Part shown: positions 43,105-51,898 of the stretch, piece after piece
Position numbering within the stretch: position 1 is the stretch's first letter
How the letters are laid out: each line of letters begins with the position of its first letter
Assembly: GCA_000432435.1 (NCBI GenBank)
Contig: HF993133.1
Span: 164,546 to 228,545 of the forward strand
Source: Eubacterium sp. CAG:180
Lineage (GTDB): Bacteria; Bacillota; Clostridia; Oscillospirales; Acutalibacteraceae
Length of the DNA: 64,000 nt
Reading direction: 5' to 3'
Notes under the pieces: model-generated
Told to the model about the DNA's origin: nothing
Seen by the model: the letters and a program-made list of their open reading frames with translations, nothing else
The model's database searches: none
Position numbers and translations under genes: made by a program

Positions 43105-43210
43105 AGAAAAAATCACGTTTTTTCGGTTGTTATTTTCGTGTTGAAAAAATGTTCAATCAACAGACAAAAATTAACTGTTCAAAACCCGTATGTTTAAAAT
43201 CAAAACTTGT

Positions 43211-44536
43211 TTAAAACTCCTGCATATTTTTAATGATATCTTCAACCGTTTTTTTAAACACAGGATTTTCGTTCATTCTGTCTTCGATAACCTCAATTGA
43301 GTGGTTTACGGTTGAGTGCGTTTTGCCGTTAAATACGTTTCCTATATCCACAAGCTTCATTCCGGTAATTTCGCGGATTATGTACATTGAAACCTGCCTT
43401 GCGTCTTTGATATTTTTATCGCGCTTGTCGGACATTATGTTTTCGGGCGATATTCCGAAAGTGTTTCCGACATTGTTTATGATATTGTTTATGGTGACGG
43501 AAATGGGCTGATTGAAGTTAAGCACCTCTTTTATGGCGTCACGGGCTATATCTATGGAGGGTTCTTTTCCGGCAAGCCTTGTTAGAGCGTTGATTTTATT
43601 TACCGCACCCTCAAGCTGACGAACATTGTATTTTACCTGCTCGGCTATAAATTCCACTATGTTATTCGGAAGCTCAAGACCGCGGCTGTCTGCCTTGCTT
43701 TTTACGATAGCCATTCTCGTTTCGAGATCCGGCGGAGTTATATCCGCCATCATACCCCAGTTAAAACGCGTTTTGAGTCTGTCTTGAAGAGTGGGTATTT
43801 CGTCCGGCGGATTATCGGACGTCAAAACAATTTGCTTATTTACCTCGGTAAGAGCATTAAAGGTATGGAAAAATTCCTCCTCGGTACTCTTTTTATTTGC
43901 TATGAACTGAATATCGTCTATTAAAAGGGCATCGACATTTCTGTATTTGTCGTGAAATTCGCCCATATTCTTTTTTCCGAGATAATAAATCAGGTCGTTT
44001 GTAAAATTTTCACTCGTTGTATATAAAACGTTTGCCGACGGATTTTTTTCGAGCATACGGTTTTTAATTGCCTTTAAAAGATGGGTTTTGCCGAGTCCGC
44101 TCTTGCCGTAAATAAAAAGGGGATTGTATTCCTCGCCCGGATGCTCTGCGGCATTTAAGGCGGTTGCATATGCAAATTTGTTTGTTGAGCCGACTATGAA
44201 ATTTTCAAACGTGCTTGTGCTGTCACGCGAGGACAGGTGATTTTTTTCTTCACTCTGCTCCTTTTCGTCATCGGTTTCCTGCGGCTTAAAAAGGTAAATA
44301 ACCTCTATGTCGTCAAAACCCATAACAGCCGTCAAAGCTTCTTTTATAACGCCGTCGTATCTCGTTGTGATTATCTGTATTTTATATGATGTGGGGCAGG
44401 TAAATTTTGCTGTCTGCCCGTCAAAGCTCTCCGGAACAAGCGGAGATATCCACAAATTAAAGGCAACGTCGCTGACATTAAGTGCTTCTTTCATATAATC
44501 GCACGCTGCGGACCATATCTCGGAAAACGAGTCCAT
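43211..44536 (-). CDS. dnaA: Chromosomal replication initiator DnaA
   Basis: The 441-residue AAA+ initiator that opens oriC. The N-terminal domain (about 1-85) precedes a short linker. Walker A is GKSGLGKTHLL (about 143-153) and Walker B is VDALLIDDIQFI. The C-terminal DNA-binding helix-turn-helix has the DnaA signature GKTHSTVNHSIEVIE (about 407-421). The start is taken as the ATG at 44536, nine bases after GGAG; the frame extends seven codons further. It marks the origin and reads leftward. Confidence 0.98.
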   Translation of the reverse strand: MDSFSEIWSAACDYMKEALNVSDVAFNLWISPLVPESFDGQTAKFTCPTSYKIQIITTRYDGVIKEALTAVMGFDDIEVIYLFKPQETDDEKEQSEEKNHLSSRDSTSTFENFIVGSTNKFAYATALNAAEHPGEEYNPLFIYGKSGLGKTHLLKAIKNRMLEKNPSANVLYTTSENFTNDLIYYLGKKNMGEFHDKYRNVDALLIDDIQFIANKKSTEEEFFHTFNALTEVNKQIVLTSDNPPDEIPTLQDRLKTRFNWGMMADITPPDLETRMAIVKSKADSRGLELPNNIVEFIAEQVKYNVRQLEGAVNKINALTRLAGKEPSIDIARDAIKEVLNFNQPISVTINNIINNVGNTFGISPENIMSDKRDKNIKDARQVSMYIIREITGMKLVDIGNVFNGKTHSTVNHSIEVIEDRMNENPVFKKTVEDIIKNMQEF

Positions 44537-44694
44537 ATTTTCACACTCCGAAAACAAAATAAAAAAATATCAAATTTACCGTTACAGCGGTACAATCGGA
44601 TTATTTTAACATTTTAGGTGCTTTTAAAGTATTAACACATAAAAACCGCAAAATTAAATTACGGTGCTTACAGGCAATAATTTGCACAATATGT

Positions 44695-44723
44695 ATATTA
44701 GCACATTTTTAATATTTTTTCAA
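44695..44723 (-). promoter_or_regulatory. Promoter candidate of dnaA
   Basis: On the minus strand, TTGAAA (44723-44718), a 17-base spacer and TAATAT (44700-44695) preceded by TGC, an extended -10. It would give a leader of about 150 bases. Confidence 0.55.
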
Positions 44724-44805
44724 TATTTTCTTAAAATAAATGGAGTAATTATAAATGTATATATATATATAGGGCTTTTGAAGAAGCGTAAATATTAAAA
44801 AAAAG

Positions 44806-44835
44806 TTGACAACAAGCCGGATTTTAGTATATAAT
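44806..44835 (+). promoter_or_regulatory. Promoter of rpmH operon
   Basis: TTGACA (44806-44811), an 18-base spacer and TATAAT (44830-44835); both hexamers are perfect. It lies about 43 bases before rpmH. Confidence 0.85.
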
Positions 44836-44877
44836 AACTTCTCGCAGATTATTTCAGAGTAAAGGAGCGAAAAAATA

Positions 44878-45012
44878 ATGCTTAGAACTTATCAGCCTAA
44901 GAAACGCCATCGCAAGATGGAACACGGTTTCAGAAAAAGAATGGCCACCAAAAACGGCAGAAAAGTGCTTGCAAGACGCCGCGCTAAGGGCAGAAAGCAG
45001 TTATCTTATTAA
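44878..45012 (+). CDS. rpmH: 50S ribosomal protein L34
   Basis: The 44-residue L34 protein of the large ribosomal subunit, with the family sequence LRTYQPKKRHRKMEHGFRKRM and the basic RRRAKGRKQLSY-type tail. AAAGGAG lies upstream of the ATG. It is the first gene of the rightward origin block. Confidence 0.98.
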   Translation: MLRTYQPKKRHRKMEHGFRKRMATKNGRKVLARRRAKGRKQLSY

Positions 45013-45024
45013 AAGGTAAGCATT

Positions 45025-45363
45025 TTGAAAAATACGGTAACACTAAATCGTAACTGTGATTTCCTCCGCCTCTACGGCAGAGGAAAGGTTTATACGGATC
45101 CTGCACTGGTTATTTATTTATTAAAAAACCGTGCGGGAATTTGTCGTATAGGTATAACCGTAAGCAAAAAGACCGGCAACGCCGTACAGAGAAATCGCTC
45201 AAAGAGGATAATCAGAGCGGCGTATTCGGCTGTTGAAGAAAGTATTTGCGGAAATTGGGATTTTGTTTTTGTTGCGCGAGGCAAAACAAAATACCTGAAA
45301 AGTACCGATATTCAAAAAGTCTTGACAGAACAACTCCTAAAAGCGGGAGCCATAAAGAAATGA
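45025..45363 (+). CDS. rnpA: Ribonuclease P protein component
   Basis: The 112-residue protein partner of RNase P RNA, needed for maturation of tRNA 5' ends. The conserved basic motif NAVQRNRSKRIIRAAY (about residues 52-67) and the FVARGKT segment (about 87-93) identify it. Translation starts at TTG (45025), eight bases after AAAGGTAAG. It overlaps yidD by four bases. Confidence 0.94.
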   Translation: MKNTVTLNRNCDFLRLYGRGKVYTDPALVIYLLKNRAGICRIGITVSKKTGNAVQRNRSKRIIRAAYSAVEESICGNWDFVFVARGKTKYLKSTDIQKVLTEQLLKAGAIKK

Positions 45364-45593
45364 AAGAGCTTGCAATTAAAATGATAAGATTTTATCAGCG
45401 TAAGATCTCCCCGCTTTTTCCGCCGAGATGCAGATATTACCCGACCTGTTCGCAATATGCCGTTACGGCTATTGAGAGATTCGGTATCATTCGCGGCGGT
45501 TTACTCGCAGTATGGCGTCTTTTAAGGTGCAATCCTCTGTTTCCGGGAGGACTTGACCCTGTTCCCGAAAAACGAAATAAGAAAAAGGGCTAA
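45360..45593 (+). CDS. yidD: Membrane protein insertion efficiency factor YidD
   Basis: A 77-residue amphipathic membrane-associated protein that aids YidC-dependent insertion. The HAF-domain motif PPRCRYYPTCSQYAVTAIERFG (about 21-42) and the RCNPLFPGGLDPVP block are intact. The ATG at 45360 overlaps the rnpA stop (ATGA), so it is coupled to rnpA; the longer upstream frame is not used. Confidence 0.95.
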   Translation: MKELAIKMIRFYQRKISPLFPPRCRYYPTCSQYAVTAIERFGIIRGGLLAVWRLLRCNPLFPGGLDPVPEKRNKKKG

Positions 45594-45629
45594 GTTTGAT
45601 TAAGCTTTTACTCCCTTCGGAGGAATTTA

Positions 45630-46580
45630 ATGAACACAAGTAAAATATATGAAATTCTCGGAATTCCTTTCGGCTTTGTGATTTCCCTGTTCTATGCCAT
45701 GACGGACAACTATCTTCTCTCGATAGTTTGCCTTATGATCATAGTAAAGCTGTGCCTTCTTCCCTCTTCCGTAAAGCAGCAAAAGGCTCAGGCTAAGCAG
45801 GCAAGGCTTCAGCCGAAGCTCAGACGTATTCAGAAAAAATACGAGGGCAATCAGCAGAAAATTCAGGAGGAAACACAAAACCTGTACAGCCGCGAGGGCT
45901 TTAGCGCCATGGGCGGCGGCTGTATGCCGATGATTATACAGCTTATAGTTATGACCGGTCTTTTCCAGGTCAACTATCACCCCTTCTCAATGGTTCTGAA
46001 TATCAGAGGCGATGTGCTCTCTTCAATTAAGGAAGCCGTTATGCCCTTGCTCACCGAGACGGAGGCAAAGGGTGCTTCGTTCAGAATAGAGCTTTATGCT
46101 CTTCAGCATTGGAGCGACATTCGTAATTCCGTTGCGGGTCTTACTCCCGAGATGATATCAAAGGTTGATTTATTCTTACAGAGATTTACCGTTTTCGGAC
46201 TTGACCTTTCGCACACTCCGAATTTCAGGGTATTTGACGTTTATTGGGCAATACCGATTATAACCGGCGTTTTGTCGCTTGCCATGAGCGTTTATTCCCT
46301 TCTTCGTCAGAAAAAATTAAACCCGGAAATGTCAAAAAATCCGACAATGGGCTGCATGATGCTTTTCACACCTGCCATGCAGATTTACTTTGCATTCCTC
46401 TTCCCGACTGTTGTCGGCATATATGTAATTATGTCTACCGTTGTTTCCTTTGCGCAGATGGTGGTTCTCAATATAACCCACAGTCCGCAGAAGGTTCTCG
46501 CAAAGCTGATGGTTGAGGAAACCGTTGAGCGACGCTCAAAAGAGGCTAATATCAAAAAAATAGCCGAGATGAAATCTTAA
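45630..46580 (+). CDS. yidC: Membrane protein insertase YidC/Oxa1 (SpoIIIJ)
   Basis: A 316-residue insertase that folds and inserts membrane proteins; the Bacillus orthologue SpoIIIJ is also needed in sporulation. It has five likely membrane segments. The cytoplasmic loop QAKQARLQPKLRRIQKKYEGN follows the first pair, and GGCMPMIIQLIVMTGLFQV and NPTMGCMMLFTPAMQIYFAFLFP are conserved blocks. The periplasmic part between segments is unusually long, carrying about 90 residues after NYHPFS. No lipobox is seen at the N-terminus. GGAGG lies upstream, and jag follows. Confidence 0.94.
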   Translation: MNTSKIYEILGIPFGFVISLFYAMTDNYLLSIVCLMIIVKLCLLPSSVKQQKAQAKQARLQPKLRRIQKKYEGNQQKIQEETQNLYSREGFSAMGGGCMPMIIQLIVMTGLFQVNYHPFSMVLNIRGDVLSSIKEAVMPLLTETEAKGASFRIELYALQHWSDIRNSVAGLTPEMISKVDLFLQRFTVFGLDLSHTPNFRVFDVYWAIPIITGVLSLAMSVYSLLRQKKLNPEMSKNPTMGCMMLFTPAMQIYFAFLFPTVVGIYVIMSTVVSFAQMVVLNITHSPQKVLAKLMVEETVERRSKEANIKKIAEMKS

Positions 46581-46599
46581 AAAAGAATGGTGTATATAA

Positions 46600-47577
46600 A
46601 TGATTAAAGAATCGGTAAAATCCGCGTCCACCATAGAGGACGCTAAGGCCGCCGCCCTTTTGGAGCTCGGTCTTACAGAGGACGACGTATATAATATAGA
46701 AGTTTTACAGATGCCGCAGAAAAAGACCTTCGGTATTTTCGGCGGAAAGCCTGCCGAGGTAAAGGTTTGGGTTGACGTTCCCGAGAAAAAGGAAAAACCC
46801 GTTTCCGAAAAGAATACGTACAAAAAACCCGCTTCGGCTCCCAAAAAGGTCGAAGACAGAAAAAAGGAAGCCAAAAAGGAAAACACCCGTAAGGTCGAAA
46901 AAGAAGAAAAGACCGAAGAGGAGAAAAAAGCTTCTTTGAAGGAGACAAACGAGTACGAAAAAACCGCTTCTTATATAGCGGAAATCGTCAAGGGTCTCGG
47001 ACTTCCCGAATGCAGCGTTAAAACCTTTGCAGACGACGAGGAAATTGTTTTTGAGCTTGACTGCGGCGATGATTACGGCATAGTAATAGGCAGACGCGGC
47101 GAGACTCTCGACGCTATACAGTACCTTGCAAGAATGGTTGCAAACCGCGGTGTTTCGGGCTATAAGCGCGTTTCCATAAACATCGGCAATTACCGTGAAA
47201 AGCGCAAGGGTGCTCTTGTTTCTCTTGCCAAAAAGGACGCTGCAAGAGCCGTTCGTACAGGCAGAAATATAACCCTTGAGCCGATGAACCCCTATGAGCG
47301 CAGAATTATTCATACTGCCGTTCAGGAGGTTGAGGGTGCAACCTCGTTCTCGGTAGGGCAGGACCTTGACCGCAGAGTTGTAATTGCTCCCGAAAACGGC
47401 GGCAAGGGCAGCTACGGCGACAGAAATTATCGCAGAGGCCGCGGCGGAAGAAATGACCGCAGACCCAAGCGCGAGCCCTATGTTCCGCAGGTTGCTCCGG
47501 ACCGCGAACAGAAGAACGACGCTGCAGGCGTTTCGGTTTACGGAAAAATCGAAATTAAGAAAAATACAGAGGAATAA
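46600..47577 (+). CDS. jag: RNA-binding protein Jag/KhpB
   Basis: A 325-residue protein with a Jag-N domain (about 1-60, ending KTFGIFGGKPAEVKVWV), a long charged KE-rich linker (about 62-120), a KH domain (YGIVIGRRGETLDAIQYL, about 160-178) and an R3H domain (MNPYERRIIHTAVQ, about 228-241). The tail is rich in Arg and Gly (YRRGRGGRNDRRPKR), an extension not present in short orthologues. KhpB-type proteins bind RNA and influence cell division and elongation. It follows yidC by 19 bases. Confidence 0.94.
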   Translation: MIKESVKSASTIEDAKAAALLELGLTEDDVYNIEVLQMPQKKTFGIFGGKPAEVKVWVDVPEKKEKPVSEKNTYKKPASAPKKVEDRKKEAKKENTRKVEKEEKTEEEKKASLKETNEYEKTASYIAEIVKGLGLPECSVKTFADDEEIVFELDCGDDYGIVIGRRGETLDAIQYLARMVANRGVSGYKRVSINIGNYREKRKGALVSLAKKDAARAVRTGRNITLEPMNPYERRIIHTAVQEVEGATSFSVGQDLDRRVVIAPENGGKGSYGDRNYRRGRGGRNDRRPKREPYVPQVAPDREQKNDAAGVSVYGKIEIKKNTEE

Positions 47578-47668
47578 TTCTGAGTTTTCTTCATTATCGA
47601 AAGAGTTTTAGACATTTGAACCGCATTTTTGTCGAAAACTTCGTTAACGAAACAAATAATCAGATTTT

Positions 47669-47715
47669 AAGAGCACCGGATATGCGGACAGCATGTTTCG
47701 GTGCTTTTGCTTTTT
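47669..47715 (+). terminator. Terminator after jag
   Basis: AGCACCG (47672-47678) pairs with CGGTGCT (47699-47705), followed by TTTGCTTTTT. It separates jag from mnmE. Confidence 0.65.
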
Positions 47716-47829
47716 AAAATATCAAAGCCGAGCTCTGAGAATTTATTGATTTTAAAGGCGGCGCGGCGGGCAGGATTTTTTGCCGGTTCGCAGAAAATAC
47801 AAAGCCAAACAGATAAAAGTGGTGATTTT

Positions 47830-49191
47830 ATGAGTACAATCGCGGCTATTTCAACAGGTCTTGCCGCAGGAGGCATAGGAATAGTCAGAATTTCGGGCGA
47901 AAACGCCCTGAATGTAGCCGATAGCATCTTCAAAACCGTACAAGGTATCGAATTAAAAAAACTGAGCGGCTACAAAGCGGCGTTCGGAAGGGTATTTTTT
48001 GACGGAAAACCCATTGACGAGGCCGTTGCGCTCGTATTCAGAGCACCGAAAAGCTATACGGGCGAGGACGTTGTGGAGATTTCCTGCCACGGCGGCCTTT
48101 ACATAACAAAGCAGGTTTTAAGAGCGGCACTCAAAAACGGCGCGGTTCCTGCGGAGCCGGGAGAATTTACAAAGCGTGCGTTCTTAAACGGAAAGACCGA
48201 CCTCACAAAAGCAGAGGCCGTTATGGGTATTATTTCGGCTCACGGCAAGGAGGCGGGCGAAGCCGCTTTTTCGGCACTTGAGGGTGCCCTTTACAAAGAA
48301 ATACACAAGATTACCGATGTCCTTTTAAAGATAAATGCGGCTCTTGCGGCGTGGGTGGATTACCCCGACGACGAAATCGAGGACCTCACAGACGAGAGCA
48401 TTTTAGATGCAGTTACCTCGTCAAAAGCAGCTCTTAAAGAACTTTTAAACCGTTTTGACGCAGGTCAGGCGATAACCGAGGGAACCGAAACGGCGATAGT
48501 CGGCAGACCGAACGTCGGCAAATCAACTCTTATGAATATGCTTACGGGAACCGAAAAATCCATAGTAACGTCGGTTGCCGGCACAACGCGCGACATAGTT
48601 GAGGAAACCGTTACGATAGGCAATGTCACGCTTCGTCTCGCGGATACGGCAGGTCTACGCGAAACAGATGACACCGTTGAGAGCATAGGCGTTGAGCGAG
48701 CCAAAAGAAAAATCGCCGCTGCAAAGCTTATCATTGCCGTGTTTGACTCGTCCTGTGCGCTCTCCGACGAAGATAGGGAAATTTTCGATTTGTGCTCCGG
48801 CAAAAGCTGTCTCGCCGTTATAAACAAGACGGATTTGGAGCCGAAAATCGACGAAGATGAAATAAAACGCAACTTCGAAAATGTAGTTTATATATCCGCA
48901 AAGGATAATTCGGGACTCGATTTACTTCGTGAAACAATCGAAAAAATACTCGGAACGGCAAATTTCGACACGACCGCGGCTCTTTTGATGAACGAAAGAC
49001 AGCTGTCCTGCTGCGAAAAGGCTTATTCGGCACTCTGTGAGGCGGAAAATGCCGAGAAAACAGGCGTCACAAGAGACGCAATTCAAGTCTGCATAGACTC
49101 CGCAATAGAAAATCTTATGGTTTTGACAGGCGAAAAAGCCACCGAAAGCGTGGTAAACGAGATTTTTTCGCAATTCTGTGTAGGCAAGTGA
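47830..49191 (+). CDS. mnmE: tRNA modification GTPase MnmE
   Basis: A 453-residue GTPase that works with MnmG to place 5-carboxymethylaminomethyl groups on wobble uridines. The N-terminal folate-binding domain has GIGIVRISG. The GTPase domain has GRPNVGKSTLMN (about 224-235), DTAGLRETDD and NKTD. The C-terminus ends in FCVGK, where Cys of CxGK is the conserved catalytic residue. The start is the ATG at 47830 after GGTGATTTT; 43 upstream in-frame codons are excluded. Confidence 0.97.
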   Translation: MSTIAAISTGLAAGGIGIVRISGENALNVADSIFKTVQGIELKKLSGYKAAFGRVFFDGKPIDEAVALVFRAPKSYTGEDVVEISCHGGLYITKQVLRAALKNGAVPAEPGEFTKRAFLNGKTDLTKAEAVMGIISAHGKEAGEAAFSALEGALYKEIHKITDVLLKINAALAAWVDYPDDEIEDLTDESILDAVTSSKAALKELLNRFDAGQAITEGTETAIVGRPNVGKSTLMNMLTGTEKSIVTSVAGTTRDIVEETVTIGNVTLRLADTAGLRETDDTVESIGVERAKRKIAAAKLIIAVFDSSCALSDEDREIFDLCSGKSCLAVINKTDLEPKIDEDEIKRNFENVVYISAKDNSGLDLLRETIEKILGTANFDTTAALLMNERQLSCCEKAYSALCEAENAEKTGVTRDAIQVCIDSAIENLMVLTGEKATESVVNEIFSQFCVGK

Positions 49192-49203
49192 CGGAGATAA
49201 ATT

Positions 49204-51075
49204 ATGGAATATTTTGCAAAAGAATATGATGTTGCCGTTATAGGCGCCGGTCACGCCGGTATCGAGGCAGGTCTTGCCTCGGCTCGGCTCGGCTCAAAAA
49301 CAATAGTTTTTACCATTAACCTTGATTGGATAGGCAATATGCCGTGCAATCCGTCGATAGGCGGCACTTCAAAGGGCCATCTTGTAAGAGAAATAGATGC
49401 TCTCGGCGGCGAAATGGGAAAAGCTGCCGACAAAAACGAGATACAGTCGCGTATGCTCAACCGCGGAAAAGGACCGGCTGTTCATTCGCTGCGCGCGCAG
49501 ATTGACCGCAGGGAGTATTCAAAATATATGAAGCACGTATTGGAGCTTCAGGAAAACCTTGACGTTAAGCAGGCGGAAATAGTTGATTTGTCACGCGGCA
49601 AGGACGGCCTTTGGAGATTAAAGACGCGACTTGAGGCAATTTACAGTGCAAAGTGTGTTGTTCTTGCGACAGGAACATTTTTGGGCGGCAGAGTTTACAT
49701 AGGCGACGTCTCCTACGAGAGCGGCCCCGACGGAATGTTCCCGGCAAATGAGCTTTCAAAGGCACTTTATAATATGAAAATTCCGCTCAGACGGTTTAAA
49801 ACGGGCACTCCGTCGCGTGTAAATCGACGCAGCGTGGATTTTTCGGTGCTTGAAAAGCAGGAGGGCGACGAAACAACAACTCCGTTTTCGTTTGACACCG
49901 ACACTCCGCCCGTAAACAAGGCGGCTTGCTATATAGCGTATACAAATGACGAAACAAAAAAGGTTATTCTCGATAACATACAGTATTCGCCGCTTTACAG
50001 CGGAAAAATTCACGGCGTGGGGCCGCGCTACTGCCCGAGTTTTGAAGACAAAATTATGCACTTCCCCGATAAAAAACGCCATCAGCTTTTTGTTGAGCCG
50101 TGCGGACTCGACACGGAGGAATTATATTTGCAGGGAATGTCCTCGTCACTCCCCGAGGCGGTACAGCTGAAATTTTTGAGAACGATAAAGGGACTTGAGC
50201 ACGTTGAGGTTATGAGAACAGCGTATGCTATTGAATATGACTGTGTGGATCCGCTCGCACTCAAGCCGTCGCTCGAATTTCTCGACCTCGACGGACTTTT
50301 CGGCGCAGGGCAGTTCAACGGCTCCTCCGGCTATGAGGAGGCCGCGGCGCAGGGTCTTATAGCCGGTATAAATGCCGCGCGAAAGGCTCAGGGTAAGGAA
50401 CCCTTTATACTTGACCGCGCATCGTCGTATATAGGCACGCTGATAGATGACCTTGTGACAAAGGGCTGCTCCGACCCGTACAGAATGATGACCTCGCGTT
50501 CGGAATACAGACTTTTGCTGAGGCAGGATAACGCCGATATGCGCCTGACACCTCTCGGCTACGAAATCGGACTTGTCTCCGAAGAAAAATACCAACGGCT
50601 TCTTAAAAAGCAGGAGATGATAAGAGCGGAACGCAAAAGGATTGAAGATACTTCGATTCCTCTGACTGACGAGCTGCAGCAGCTGCTTGTTTCACGTGGA
50701 ACATCTCCCTTGCCGCGCGGCGTTAAAGCGGTTGAGCTTTTAAAGCGTCCGCAGATAACATATGACGATTTGACCCCGTTCGACGTAAATCGACCCGATA
50801 TTCCGCGTGAGATATTTGAACAGGTTGAAATTGAGCTTAAATATGAGGGCTATATTGTGCGGCAGACGGCACAGATAAACGAAATGCGCCGACTCGAGGT
50901 GAAAGCTATTCCGCCCGAAACCGATTATAATAAGATAGACGGACTGCGGCTTGAGGCGAGAGAAAAGCTCTCTAAAATACGGCCTATGAATGTGGGTCAA
51001 GCCTCAAGAATAAGCGGCGTCTCACCTGCCGACATATCGGTTTTGCTCATTTACCTTGCCAAGGAGGGCAAATAA
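49204..51075 (+). CDS. mnmG: tRNA modification enzyme MnmG (GidA)
   Basis: A 623-residue FAD-dependent partner of MnmE. The FAD-binding motif VIGAGHAGIEAGLASARLG is at about residues 10-28, and NPSIGGTSKGHLVREIDALGG and RGPAVHSLRAQ-type blocks follow. The C-terminal GidA domain contains SRTSEYR-like TSRSEYRLLLRQDNAD. A parS-like site lies inside the coding sequence near its 3' third. It is 12 bases after mnmE and overlaps rsmG by one base. Confidence 0.97.
   Translation: MEYFAKEYDVAVIGAGHAGIEAGLASARLGSKTIVFTINLDWIGNMPCNPSIGGTSKGHLVREIDALGGEMGKAADKNEIQSRMLNRGKGPAVHSLRAQIDRREYSKYMKHVLELQENLDVKQAEIVDLSRGKDGLWRLKTRLEAIYSAKCVVLATGTFLGGRVYIGDVSYESGPDGMFPANELSKALYNMKIPLRRFKTGTPSRVNRRSVDFSVLEKQEGDETTTPFSFDTDTPPVNKAACYIAYTNDETKKVILDNIQYSPLYSGKIHGVGPRYCPSFEDKIMHFPDKKRHQLFVEPCGLDTEELYLQGMSSSLPEAVQLKFLRTIKGLEHVEVMRTAYAIEYDCVDPLALKPSLEFLDLDGLFGAGQFNGSSGYEEAAAQGLIAGINAARKAQGKEPFILDRASSYIGTLIDDLVTKGCSDPYRMMTSRSEYRLLLRQDNADMRLTPLGYEIGLVSEEKYQRLLKKQEMIRAERKRIEDTSIPLTDELQQLLVSRGTSPLPRGVKAVELLKRPQITYDDLTPFDVNRPDIPREIFEQVEIELKYEGYIVRQTAQINEMRRLEVKAIPPETDYNKIDGLRLEAREKLSKIRPMNVGQASRISGVSPADISVLLIYLAKEGK
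50688..50703. promoter_or_regulatory. parS-like site inside mnmG
   Basis: TGTTTCACGTGGAACA differs from the parS consensus TGTTTCACGTGAAACA at one position. Confidence 0.8.
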
Positions 51076-51788
51076 TGTTAAACAGAGATTTGCTTTACAA
51101 AACAGCGGAAAATATGGGTGTTAAAATCGACGATGACGCCTTTAAACGTTTTGATATTTACGCCGAACTGCTTTTTGAAACCAACAAAAAATTTAATCTG
51201 ACGGCGATAACCGAGCCGGACGATATGACGGTGAAGCATTTTGCCGACAGCCTTTCCGTATTTAAATATGTCGATTTCAAAGAGGGCGCAAGGCTTATTG
51301 ACGTCGGCACGGGGGCAGGCTTTCCGGGACTTGTGCTGCTCCTTGCAAGACCCGACCTTGACGTAACCTTCCTTGACGGAACGGGTAAAAAGCTTGCCTT
51401 TATAGAAAGCGTCCTCTCGAAGGTCGGCTTAAACGGCAATATTCTTCACAGCCGCGCCGAGGAAGCCGGAAAAGACCCTCTGTACCGCGAAAAATTCGAC
51501 TTTGCAACGGCGAGGGCTGTGGCGTCTCTGCCCGTCCTTTGCGAATATTGCATACCTTTTATTAAAAAGGGAGGCTCTTTCATCTCTATGAAATCGGCTT
51601 TTTCCGATGACGAAATTTTCTCTGCGTCGGCTTCTCTTCGTATTCTCGGCGGCAAAATAGAGTCGGACAATGTGTTTGATTTGGTTGAAAACACAAGGAG
51701 AAGAATATTGATCATAAAAAAGATATCGCAAACTCCGTCAAAATATCCTCGCGCTTCGGCAAAAATTTCTAAAAATCCTTTGGGATAA
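51075..51788 (+). CDS. rsmG: 16S rRNA 7-methylguanosine methyltransferase RsmG
   Basis: A 237-residue SAM-dependent methyltransferase that modifies G527 (E. coli numbering) of 16S rRNA; loss of it gives low-level streptomycin resistance in other species. The SAM site is LIDVGTGAGFPGLVLLL (about residues 73-89), and FDFATARAVASLPVLCEYC is a further RsmG block. It starts in the TAATG overlap with mnmG. Confidence 0.96.
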   Translation: MLNRDLLYKTAENMGVKIDDDAFKRFDIYAELLFETNKKFNLTAITEPDDMTVKHFADSLSVFKYVDFKEGARLIDVGTGAGFPGLVLLLARPDLDVTFLDGTGKKLAFIESVLSKVGLNGNILHSRAEEAGKDPLYREKFDFATARAVASLPVLCEYCIPFIKKGGSFISMKSAFSDDEIFSASASLRILGGKIESDNVFDLVENTRRRILIIKKISQTPSKYPRASAKISKNPLG

Positions 51789-51898
51789 TGGGTTTTAACC
51801 GCACCGATACGCGATTTTAGACGAACGAATTTTCTTTACAAGTACACCTTCACGGTGCTATTCTTTAAGCAAGGACAAGCACTGCGGAGGTGATTTTT

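Larger units (their letters stand above)
44558..44877. other. Probable oriC / dnaA-rpmH intergenic region
   Basis: About 320 AT-rich bases between divergent dnaA and rpmH, the usual site of the replication origin in Firmicutes. It includes an alternating TATATATATA tract near 44757-44771 that could unwind. No perfect TTATNCACA boxes were found here; TTTGCACA, TTAACACA and TTAGCACA are only partial matches. It also holds the divergent promoters for dnaA and rpmH. The origin call rests on gene order and gene polarity. Confidence 0.7.
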
